This document shows, one piece after another, positions 44,059 through 55,301 of a stretch of DNA of 64,000 nucleotides. Both the position numbers and the translations under genes were made by a program. The stretch comes from Macrostomum hystrix (lineage: Eukaryota; Platyhelminthes; Macrostomidae), in NCBI GenBank assembly GCA_950097015.1, contig CATNEN010000002.1:9315501-9379500 (forward strand), in the 5' to 3' direction. The first letter of the stretch is position 1; each line of letters starts with the position of its first letter. The notes under the pieces are model-generated. The model did no database searches, had not been told where the DNA came from, and worked only from the letters and a program-made list of their open reading frames with translations.

Positions 44059-46556
44059 TCGGCGTGCCGACTTAATCAAACGCAGCGCCCAGAGCCCGGT
44101 CGATTGCAACTAGGAAGGGGAGAAGTGAGAATCGGCCAGGCCAGGGGTTGAGCGGTGCACAAAGCAGCCGGACCTCTGACCCTTAACTGGCCAGGCGGCA
44201 ATGTCGAATCACATGCAGCAGAGGCCACGGGCAGGCCCAAGGAAGGCGGGGCCGGCGCTCATGTGGCAGCTGCTGTCAGAGGTTTCGCCTCTGAGAGTGC
44301 TTGCATCAGCTGGGCCCTGTTGTTCTGCGGCAACGACTGCAGCTGTTTGTCACTGATGGAACGCTTTGAAGAGATCGCAGCTAGTAACAATCTCGATGCT
44401 CGCGACTTTGTTATTGTGAAGAATTCACTGTCGTACTCTCGAGTGCTGGCGAGATAAAGGCTAAGAAAAGCGCCGCGTTATGCTTTGCCGATAGAACAAG
44501 AAGAAAAAATATGGGCCTATAGGGATTAACTAGGGTAAGGAGGAGAAACGCGAACGGCTGGGGCGGTGCGGCGCTGAGGGCGACAGAACAGCCGCAGTGA
44601 GGGCGTAGCAGCTACGGCTTTTTTCAATGGTCCAATGGGGCTGGGCGAGGAATTCGTGCAGACGGCGGTGTTGGAACCGACTATGGGACGGATACGGACG
44701 GCTGTGACCGTGGAAGTGGCAGGAGGCAGGAAATTGGTCAGTTCGGGCATTTGGGCGCAAGCTGTGTTATGAATGTCCGCATTTTCCCACATTTGTCTAT
44801 TCAACGGGCACAAGCCTCCGACCTCCGCTTGGTCATTCTGTTCTCTTGTCGGCCTTTCTAAATGAGAACGGACTGGAAACAAATTGCGAATCGCATGGCA
44901 AAAAAATTCTATTGAAATCCTTCCCAATTGTACTTTACAAGCACCGTCCTCTCGTATGGCAACCAAAGCTTGGCGCGGCAACGGCAAGCAGGCAGGCATT
45001 GAATAGAGAAAACGAGCGCTTAAAATGAAAGTGAAGATCACAAAGCCGACAGGGCGGGACGGAGGGAAGCGGATGCTGCGCGCTAGGCAAGGCAGCCTAT
45101 TAAGCGAGCAGATGGAAGGGAGGCGAACCGTAGCGCCAAGAAATCAGCCCAACCCCTAATCCTCATTCAGGTTCGCATGAACAGAAGCGCATGAGAGGTG
45201 TTGGTAGCCCCAATGCAATTCTAGGCCTTAATACAGCTGAGGCCGAAATGATTCCTATAGCCAACTCATCAGAGAAATAAAACTGATTCAGAGGCCAACC
45301 AGCGGTCGAATTAGGCGCGGATTTTCAGGCGGTGCAAATGACGGCTGCCCCTGACCATGCTGTCGAAAATCATCAAAATGGGAGAGTTAAAAATGAGGCA
45401 GGCCGGTTCCCATCTGATTGCTGGATTAGGTGTTTGGCCGGCTAGCTGTGGCAGACAGCAGAACCCAATCTGAGCGTGTAACTCAATACCCGCTGGGTCT
45501 GGCAGCTCGAGAAGCCGAGCAGACAGCCACCCACCCCAGCTTGGCCCTACGGCTCTGTTGGGCTGGGCGCTTAATGAATTTAGAACCAGTATTAGGACAA
45601 GCAATTGACGCGACAATATGCACAACTAGCCCATGGCCAAGGCTCATGAAGTGTGTGGCGAAGCTCGGTGTTACAGCAGACGAAATTGCATAGTAGACTC
45701 TACATATGGAGCTAGGAATTGGCTTCCTAACTTACTCATAAAATAAATATTCATAGTTTATACTAATTTAAGACTGAAGACAAATAAAATACTGGTTCAT
45801 GAAGTATAAACCATAGTTTAACCCAAATCTAGCATACAAATCATAAAAAAGGTTCACATTATGGAATCTGTAATCATAATAGAAAAGTTAAATTAAAAAT
45901 AAGTCCAAAATAAATTCACGAATAGAAGCATCACAGATGTTCAAAAGTAGAGTCAGAGACACGAAAAAACTTGCTCGAACTAAACATACTACTAACAGTA
46001 GTGACTGAATTATTAGCAAAAAATAGCTACAAGTGTATACATTTTCTAAACAGCTAATAGTAAAACAATAACCTTGTTGTTTAACATTTTTATAAAAAAC
46101 GGACTACATAATATTCTACTAAGTAGTAGAATACGACATATATTGTAGCTAAAATAGTCTGTTGATTATCCTAAATATCCTAAATAAATATCCTAAATAA
46201 ATTCTAAACATCTCACACAATAATTCCATACAAACTTCCGTCCCAACTTACTATTCCATGTCACTTGAGGGTGCTAGGCAATGATACATTGCAGGAATAA
46301 ATATGAATGATTGCACAATATTTGGAAAAAGATTGCCTACAATTCAAATTCATAGTTCCATAAGTTTTGTGGGCTCAAGTGCAGAGATCTTAATACCACT
46401 TGCACAATGTGGACTACCAGACTCCCAGCCTAATATTTAGCAAAGAAGATTGAAACTGATTTGTCAGACCTAGCCCAGCCTAGTCCCTAGCCCGCTACAA
46501 GCTAAAATGAAGAAATAATTGACTCTTTGCAGTTCTGTGGGAGGATATAATAATAA
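44059..46556. other. Region upstream of PLEKHH-like gene, no gene recognised
   Basis: Includes a possible acceptor (CCCCTTCCTAG near 44113) before an open stretch reading ALRLIKSARRMSELG, so an upstream exon may exist. The opposite strand has a frame at 44155-44457 ending ARDFVIVKNSLSYSRVLAR, present in both arms but without a recognised domain. The rest is GC-rich (44460-45700), then AT-rich (45700-46550). Confidence 0.45.
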
Positions 46557-46936
46557 AAATTGACACTAGACCCAAGGCCAGTGCAGGTGTTGTGTCAAGC
46601 ACACTAGCAGTGGAGACTGCACACCTATTGTACTCCCCGGGCTCTCTCGACACTGGTTGACAGTCGCGTGTCAGCAATGGCATTTATTTTTCCAAACATA
46701 TCGGCAGCATCCAAAGCCCACAGAATTTCCGCACAGAACTGCTTTATTATTCCACGCCAGCCGGAATTATTATTACCAAAGATGTTGGGTACTCATTTGC
46801 AGCTGAGTAGACTGTGTGCACATCAGCGCAAAGCAGCTTGCCAAAGGCTGCACGAATAGTTCTAGACTAGGTCGGGAGTCGAACCCGGACCATCTGATCA
46901 GAGTCCGACACCTTACTGACTGAGCTTCCGCCCTTT
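46557..46936 (-). mobile_element. tRNA-derived SINE, family 3 (left-arm copy)
   Basis: On the minus strand: GGGCGGAAGCTCAGTCAGTA (A box), CGGGTTCGACTCCCGACC (B box), then a body whose plus-strand form includes GGTACTCATTTGCAGCTGAG and a long tail. The head lacks at least three bases compared with the mirrored copy at 47930-48315, which reads GGGCGGATAGCTCAGTCAGT and GGTCCTGGGTTCGACTCCCG. No 3' acceptor stem pairing, so not a tRNA gene. Confidence 0.85.
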
Positions 46937-47420
46937 TTGGGCAGATATGGGAGGACATGGGAAGTTTATGGTTATGATACATCATACAGATATAGATATG
47001 GAACAGACTATAGCCAGTCTGGAACTTTGTAGATAGTGATAGAATATCTACAGGAAACATACATTGCAGCACCTGGCCGACCTGGCCAAACGGCCGGGTG
47101 AAACAGGGCCAAGCAAGGATGTTGCAAAAACCAATTGACCAAGCGCAAAAAAAATCAAAGGTGGGACCAAGGACAAAAGGAAGGTGTTGAAAAAAGGAAA
47201 AAGGAGAGAGAAAAAGAGAGCAAATAAGAGCAAACTAAGTTGTAATTAATCAATGAATGACCTAAGTCACAAATTGAGAGCAAACTAAGTTTGTAAATAG
47301 AGCAAAAAACTAAGTCGTACGGCCGGCCTAAGATTTTGGGAGGTTTTGCGCATGTATGACAGAAAACTTGGCTTAGCAGAACTCTAACATTCTAGGCCAA
47401 TATACTTTGCCACATCCCAT

Positions 47421-47443
47421 ACCTAGGGATTAAGCTATCATAC
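47421..47443. other. Hinge (spacer) of the giant palindrome
   Basis: Only 23 bases (starting ACCTAGGGATTAAGC) separate the two arms; the arms touch it with CACATCCCAT and ATGGGATGTG. No adapter-like sequence is recognised. A loop this short is what a fold-back molecule would give. Confidence 0.9.
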
Positions 47444-47929
47444 ATGGGATGTGGCAAAGTATATTGGCCTAGATGTTAGAGTTCTGCTATAGCCAAGTTT
47501 TTCCTGTCATACATGCGCACCTCCCAAATCTTAGCCGGACGTACGACTTAGTTTTTGCTCTATTTACAACTTAGTTTGCTCTCATTTGTGACTTAGTTCA
47601 TTTCATTGATTAATTTACAACTTAGTTTGCTCTTATTTGCTCTCTTTTTCTCTCTCCTTTTTCCTTTTCTTCACACCTTCCTTTTTTGTCCTTGTCCCAC
47701 TTTGATTTTTTTGCGCTTGGTCAATTGGTTTTTGCAACATTCCTTGCTTGGCCCTTGTTTTCACCCGCCGGTTTGGCAGTCGGCCAGGTGCTGCACATGT
47801 ATGTTTTCCTGTAGATATTCATATCACTATCTACAAAGTTTCCTAGACTGGCTATAGTCTGTCCATATCTATATCTGTATGATGTATCTATAACCATTAA
47901 ACTTCCCATGTCCTCCCATATCTGCCCAA

Positions 47930-48315
47930 AAAGGGCGGATAGCTCAGTCAGTAAGGTGTCGGACTCTGGATCAGATGGTCCTGGGTTCGACTCCCGACCT
48001 AGTCTAGAACTATTCGTGCAGCCTTTGGCAAGCTGCTTTGCGCTGATGTGCACACAGTCTACTCAGCTGCAAATGAGTACCCACATTTCTTTGGGTAATA
48101 TAATTCCGGCTGCGTGGAAAGCATTTCTGTGCGGAAATTCTGTGGGCTTTGGATGCTGCCGATATGTTTGGAAAATAAATGCCATTGCTGACACGCGACT
48201 GTCAACCAGTGTCCGAGAGAGCCGGGGAGTACAATAGGTGTGCAGTCTCCACCTGCTAGTGTGCTTGACACAACACCTGCACTGGCCCTTGGGTCTAGTG
48301 TCAATTATTATTATT
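47930..48315 (+). mobile_element. tRNA-derived SINE, family 3 (right-arm copy)
   Basis: The best-preserved head: GGGCGGATAGCTCAGTCAGT (A box), GGACTCTGGATC (anticodon region, tRNA-Lys-like), TGGGTTCGACTCCCGACC (B box). The body continues CTAGAACTATTCGTGCAGCC and GCAAATGAGTACCCACATTT. It ends in a TTATTATTATA tail at about 48306-48316, as expected for a SINE. Confidence 0.85.
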
Positions 48316-50812
48316 ATATCCTCCCACAGAACTGCAAAGAGTCATGTTTATTTCTCATTTTAGTCTTGTAGCTGGGCTAGGGACTAGGCTGGGCTAGTGT
48401 CTTGACAAATCAGTTTCAATCTTCTTTGCTAATATTAGCTGGAGTCTGGTAGTCCACATTGTGCAAGTGGTATTAAATCTCTGCACTTGAGCCCACAAAA
48501 CTTATGGAACTATGAATTTGAATGTAGGCAATCTTTTTCCAATATTGTGCAATCATTCATATCTTTATTCCTGCAATTGTATCATTGCCATAGCACCCTC
48601 AGTGACATGGAATAGTAAGTTGGGACGGAAGTTTGTATGGAATTATTGTGTGAGATGTTTAGAATTTTTTAGGATATTTATTTAGGATATTTAGGATAAT
48701 CAACAGACTATTTTAGCTACAATATATGTCGTATTCTACTACTTAGTAGAATATTATGTAGTTCCGTTTTTTATTAAAATGTTAAACAACAAGGTTATTG
48801 TTTTACTATTAGCTGTTTAGAAAATGTATACACTTGTAGCTATTTTTTGCTAATATTTCAGTCACTACTGTTAGTAGTATGTTTAGTTCTGAGCAAGTTT
48901 TTTCGTGTCTCTGACTCTACTTTTGAACATCTGTGATGCTTCTATTCGTGAATTTTATTTTGGACTTATTTTTAATTTAACTTTTCTATTATGATTACAG
49001 ATTCCATAATGTGAACCTTTTTTAATGATTTGTATGCTAGATTTGGGTTAAACTATGGTTTATACTTCATGAACCATATTTTATTTGTCTTCAGTCTTAA
49101 ATTAGTATAAACTATGATATTTATTTTATGAGTAAGTTAGGAAGCCAATTTCCTAGCTCCATATGTAGAGTCTACTATGCATTTCGTCTGCTGTAACACC
49201 GAGCTTCGCCACACACTTCATGAGCCTTGGCCATGGGCTAGTTGTGCATATGTGTCGCGTCAATTGCTTGTCCTAATACTGGTTCTAAATTCATTAAGCG
49301 CCCAGCCCAACAGAGCCTGTAGGGCCAAGCTGGGGTGGGTGGCTGTCTGCTCGGCTTCTCGAGCTGCCAGACCCAGCGGTATTGAGTTACACGCTCAGAT
49401 TGGTTCTGCTGTCTGCCACAGCTAGCCGGCCAAACACCTAATCAGCATCAGATGGGAACCGGCCTGCCTCATTTTTTAACTCTCCCATTTTGATGATTTT
49501 CGACAGCATGGTCAGGGCAGCCGTCATTTGCACCGCCTGAAAATCCGCGCCTAATTCGACCGCTGGTTTGGCCTCTGAATCAGTTTTTATTTCTCTGATG
49601 AGTTTGCTATAGGAATCATTCGGGCTCAGCTGTATTAAGGCCTAGAATTGCATTGGGGCTACCAACACCTCTCATGCGCTTCTGTTCATGCGAACCTGAA
49701 TGAGGATTAGGGGTTGGGGCTGATTTCTTGGCGCTACGGTTCGCCTCCCTTCCATCTGCTCGCTTAATTAGGCTGCCTTGCCTAGCGCGCAGCATCCGCT
49801 TCCCTCCTGTCCCGCCCTGTCGGCTTTGTGATCTTCACTTTCATTTTAAGCGCTCGTTTTCTCTATTCAATGCCTGCCTGCTTGCCGTTGCCGCGCCAAG
49901 CTTTGGTGCCATACGAGAGGACGGTGCTTGTAAAGTACAATTGGGAAGGATTTCAATAGAATTTTTTTTGCCATGCGATTCGCAATTTGTTTCCAGTCCG
50001 TTCTCATTTAGAAAGGCCGACAAGAGAACAGAATGACCAAGCGGAGGTCGGAGGCTTGTGCCCGTTGAATAGACAATGTGGGAAAATGCGACATTCATAC
50101 ACAGCTTGCGCCCAAATGCCCGAACTGACCAATTTTCCTGCCTCCTGCCACTTCCACGGTCACAGCCGTCCCGTATCCGTCCCATAGTCGGTTTCCAACA
50201 CCGCCCGTCTGCACGAATTCCTCGCCCAGCCCCCATTGGACCATTGAAAAGCCGTAGCTGCTACGCCCTCACTGCGGCTGTTCTGTCGCCCTCAGCGCCG
50301 CACCCGCCCCAGCCGTTCGCGTTTCTCCTCCTTACCCTAGTTAATCCCTATAGCCCCATATTTTTTTCTTCTTGTTCTATCGGCAAAGCATAACGCGGCG
50401 CTTTTCTTAGCCTTTATCTCGCCAGCACTCGAGAGTACGACAGTGAATTCTTCACAATAACAAAGTCGCGAGCATCGAGATTGTTACTAGCTGCGATCTC
50501 TTCAAAGCGTTCCATCCAGTGACAAACAGCTGCAGTCGTTGCCGCAGAACAACAGGGCCCAGCTGATGCAGCACTCTCAGAGGCGAAACCTCTGACAGCA
50601 GCTGCCACATGAGCGCCGGCCCCGCCTTCCTTGGGCCTGCCCCGTGGCCTCTGCTGCATGTGATTCGACATTGCCGCCTGGCCAGTTAAGGGTCAGAGGT
50701 CCGGCTGCTTTGTGCACCGCTCAACCCCTGGCCTGGCCGATTCCTCACTTCTCCCCTTCCTAGTTGCAATCGACCGGGCTCTGGGCGCTGTTTGATTAAG
50801 TCGGGCACGCCG

Positions 50813-53800
50813 ATGTCTGAGCTGGGCAATCCCGAATTGTCGGTCGGATCTGACCCCCTCGCCAATTAAATGCAGATGAGAGGCTGGTGGTTGCCGCGCT
50901 AACCCGGAGCTGCATGAGTTGGAGGCCTCCTACTGCGATCTGTTGCAAATGCACCTGGCGCCTTTCTGATTCTCACCAGGCGTCTGCGACTGTTGCGCTC
51001 CACCATCGAGACTCGACTCGAGTTCATCCAGCTGAACCCCAACAACGTGCGCCTGCATCGACTCTCCCTGTACCGTTCTAGCCTTCTGCAGCTCGACTCC
51101 CAGGTTCTGAGTCTCTCTGAGGCAATTAACCGTGAACTGCAGGCCGTTAATTACCAGAAGGCTCACGAGACACTCCTACCCGGACCCATCCGCTTGGCAA
51201 GTCCCTGTCCCGCAACAGCTATAGCGAGACTGACCTGAACGACCCGAAGCGACTGCTATCGGTATCCGCGGGACCGAAGGAGGCATCGAACAGTAGCGGC
51301 ACCACCAATAGCGACTTCCGAAAGAGCTACAGCTCGCCTCGCTCCCTGAGTGCTACTCAAGCTTGTCAGAAACCTATGAAAATTTCATTCTGAACAATGC
51401 TAATTTGGACACAGTGAAAATCTCATGCGACTCGTCCAGCTCTAGTTCTAGTTCTCGGATTACCAGCACCGACGCCAGCGTCAGCGGTGTGACCCCGAGC
51501 TCCAATCTGGGCACATCATCACCTGCGTTGGCCTCTACATCGGAAGACTTAGAGAGAGGCGCAGTTGCTATGCAGGAGTTTTATATTAGTCCGGGCACAA
51601 CCTACTTTCAAATGGAGAGCCCTTCGGTTAGCATGACTGTCCCTTCTGCAGGTTTTGTTGAGTCAAACGCGGCAATGAATAAGCCGGCGCCGCCCAAAGT
51701 GCGCATTAACCGAAAGCAATTTCTGCAGACTTCAACAGACACGCAGCCATACATGGACAGCTCAGCTAGTAATGGCAGCTCCAGGAGCGTTGCCGCCCCT
51801 ACTCTGCAGCCAGCAAGTACTCAAAGCGGCCAAACGTTATACAGTCTCCCCGCTGAGGTGGCTTGCTCCGGATCCGGGTGAAAAGGGCTCAAGGAAGAGT
51901 GCATCTGAAGCCCCTTATGATGTATTGGCGGAACTGATGAATATGAGCCAAATCTGAGGCATCAAGTATTTGGAAGACCCAGAGTACACCCTCCTTATCT
52001 ACTCAAGCATCAACTAAGTGAGGAATCGTGTGTTAGACCTGTCTTGGATCTGTCAGAGGGCAATTTGTCTTCTTCATTTGAGCGAACTCTGCTTCACACT
52101 GAGCCGGCCGTGAGGGAGCCCAGAAAAGCCATGCTTAAACCCGGCCACTTACGAAAGGGCATGCAGGATCGACCCTTGCTGGGATCAGCGAGCAAGAGTT
52201 GCCGAGATACCTGTCGGAGCCCAATACTCCCATGCAGGATAAAATCCCCAGCTCAGTTTCTGCTGCCGCCCCTTTAAAGCTGCGCAGCTCGGAGGAGCGC
52301 GTTTACTTGGCGCTAGCAGCAACAGCGATACATCAGCGAAGCTGTACCCGATTCTCCCGATATTTTGGCCTCTTCTAAAACTAAGCAAATTGCTTCCCGG
52401 CAGGCATGATCCCTGGATCGCTTAACTCGAGCATTCAAGTTTTGTCTTCGATAAAGGGATTGCTAAAGCAGATTTAGCTAGGCGTGTACACGAGGCGATT
52501 GTTGGCGCATCCGAACGCAAACAGGAATCAAAGCACTAGCGGCTGCTCTTCCCATCTACTCGTGTGTCAAGGGCTCTGCAAGGTTGGTTCAAGCTGCACC
52601 CAATCGATCTTCAGTTTGACAACTCTGAGTGCGAGAGTTCTGAGTACGATAACGCTTTTCAAGTTGACCCAAACGGTCGGTCAGTGATGTCCGAAAGCGC
52701 AGTCAGTGCGTCCTCTGTTAGCATGGACTACTACCTGCCACCTGATGACTCCAGCGTCGCAGGTGATTCAGCTAATGCTGCTGTTTTACTCACTGCTGGG
52801 CCCTCACAGAGTTGCCCTCTGCCTGACTCTAAAGTTATAAAAAATGGTTTCGTTAACAAATTAAGTGGCAAATTTAAAGTGTGGCGGCGTTTCTGGTGCA
52901 TTTTAACAACCCACAGCCTACTGTTTTATCCAGCAAAGCCAGGAGCAAACAGAAAGCTCAGCTGTGTGTTTCACTTAAGATATTGAGTCTGTAAGTCGTT
53001 CTTGTTTGCATGACTATGGTATTGATGTCAAGGTTCAAGGTTCAGAAAAGTCTTTGTACCTTAGCTGCGACTCGACCAGTGGAGATCACTCTGGTATTAC
53101 GCTATGGTCGGCTCAATCAAGCGCCATAACTCTGAGCTAATAGTGCAGAGAAATTCGGGACGGCTGCTTTACAAAGGTTGGCTTAAGCGCGTTAATGCGG
53201 AAACAGCAAGAAGCTTTACTGCAGATTATATGGACACTTTCTTGTATATTACAAGCGGCATACAGATTCCGTTCCAACCGGAAGCAAAGATTTATCTAAT
53301 TGCATAATTTCTGAGCATTTGGCGGCAGCTCATCTGAAAGTGACGGCGACTACAGTGAGTGACCTCTCCCAACAGAACCATTGCTGTTCGAAGTAAGGGC
53401 AAGGAGCCCGTTTATTTTATTTGCACGGATGAGGCTGAGTTTGTCAGATGGCGCCATCTTTTGACTCAGCTTGCCTGCCGAATCGAACCTCAGAGTGTTG
53501 CGGAAATACTGCCAGTTCCAAAATCACCGACACCCAAGCTTAGTCGGAAAGTTATGCCCAGGCGTCAGTCTTGGCTCAACTCACCCTTTTCTACTCACCT
53601 CGCGCATTTGATGGGTGAGGATTTTCATGGAAATTTCTGGCACTCAGACCAGCCACTTGATGCTCCGCTTTCAAAGATCCCTCCGATTTGAACAACTCCG
53701 CACTGCTGCTTTTCCAGCTCATTTTGCTCTATATTTACCCGTCTGCAGATAGCAATCCGATAGAAAAGACGGAATTGGTTAAGCGGCTCTGCTTGTATTG

Positions 53801-55301
53801 CTTTGACCTACCGCTTCTAAAAGACGAATTGTATTTGCAACTCGTGATGCAAACCATTCCTTCGTCTAAGTTAAGCTGACACCAAAGGAGCGAAAGTCCA
53901 AGTTTAAGTGCTCATCACCTAAGTTTTTATGCTCAACGCATTCAAGCTCGTCAACGATTTCAGCCGGCAGCCAGCAACCACGGGTATCAGAGTCTGACCT
54001 TCCTGCATCCATTCAGTCTTCATGGCAGTTGTTTTCTCTGGTTTCACCTCTATTTCTGCCTTCTGATTTGGCTTTGTCGTTTGTTGAGTATTATCTTAGC
54101 GAGCAAATCAAGAGCAATAATGCGCTTATCGCAAAGTTTGCTACCTTTTGTCAAACTTGCCTACAAAAACTCGCGAATTCGGTGGTCGATCGCAGCCTCC
54201 TTCATCGCTGGAAGTAACTCAATGCTTCTGAGACAGCCGTTCTCCGTTTCCGATCCTTTCAGCGTTCCTGTATCACTTCTCGGCAAGCCTTACAAGGTGG
54301 TCGGATTTCATGGCTCATCGACGGTCGCTGATCTCTGCAAATCAGCCATTTCCGCCTTTGAGCTACCATAACAAAGAATGTTGCCTTCTCATTGTACATA
54401 AAAGACAACCAGTCATTTGTGTATCTTGACCCTACCTGGAAAGTTTGTGATGTTTTGAGCAATGCGACAACGGAGTCAGCAACAGCACGTTTGAAGACGT
54501 CAGAGCAAGCCAGCTTCGATTGCGCATTCACCAGGCCGGGATCGACCAAGTCGTGCTCCAGTCGACTTTTATTTACGATGTCGTTCCTATCAGCTAAGCA
54601 TGTTTGATACTGAGCTCACGGAATTTGAATTAGAAGCAGTTGTTTACCAGATTCAGTTTGATCTTCTTGTCAGTTACTATCCTGTAGATGGGGTGACCCT
54701 TCTAATCACCATAGCGCACCTTTGCCAAGCTCTGAAGGCAACTACAGAAATATCGTTCACAAGGATCAGACTCTTGGCCTTTTAATCAAGCAGTTGTTTC
54801 CGCTTGTTGTAACTCACGAGGAGGACAGAGTCATGCACCTGAAGCTTATGCTTTTAGAGCAATGGGGTGCTAATTGCTCCAAAAGCAAGTTGACTTGTCT
54901 TCGAAACTACATCAGTTCTCTTTTCTGGACAGGAGCATCTGGGAGCCAGGTTTTTCCCTTGCCGCTGCGTTTGACTTTGATCTTTATCGAGGTACCGATT
55001 TACTATTGGCTGTATCTGAGCAGGCGATTCATATTTTTGATGCAGGCGAGCAGAGTGTGATCGAGCAGATTAACCTTGTCGACCTAGTTGCCTTCGGTGG
55101 GCAGAACTACAATTTCTTTCTGGTTACCAGCCTGCTGAATCTTCTAACTACAGAAAATGCAGTTTACATTCGCTTCGCCTCTGGATATTATGGAATGCAG
55201 TCAAATTGTCTGCGACTATCTTAAAGCGGTGGATGCTGGAGCTCGCTGACAGCTAATATCTGCTGTCCACACGGGCTGAGCTTAAACTCTACAACATATG
55301 A
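50813..55301 (+). CDS. PLEKHH/MAX-1-like gene, mirrored and indel-broken copy
   Basis: Same gene as 39510-44058 in reverse orientation. The frame is broken about every 100-300 bases by one-base indels (for example after 51881, 51957, 52277, 53307, 53879), each opposite an intact stretch in the left arm. Conversely, parts broken on the left are intact here: the SETYENFIL to MNKPAPP junction (51363-51700), the end of MyTH4 (54029-54160), and the FERM C-lobe (54874-55224; DLYRGTDLLLAVSEQAIHIF). The C-terminus probably reads LKAVDAGARWTAKYLL...LYNI before the TGA at 55299-55301, once indels near 55205-55290 are resolved. Treat it as a second noisy reading of one gene, not a paralogue. Confidence 0.8.

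Larger units (their letters stand above)
30727..47420 (+). repeat. Giant inverted repeat, left arm
   Basis: Reverse complement of 47444-64000, continuing past the window's right edge. Landmarks pair consistently: formin exon starts 31601/63133 and 33612/61139, PLEKHH stop 39512/55299, PLEKHH Met 44058/50813, and the hinge 47420/47444. The coordinate sum drifts smoothly from 94864 at the hinge to about 94727 at the outer end, the effect of many small length differences. It contains the first half of the formin and the whole PLEKHH-like gene. Confidence 0.97.

Noticed and set aside
47936-48003. tRNA gene
   Set aside because: A and B boxes are present, but the acceptor stem does not pair and a SINE body follows directly.
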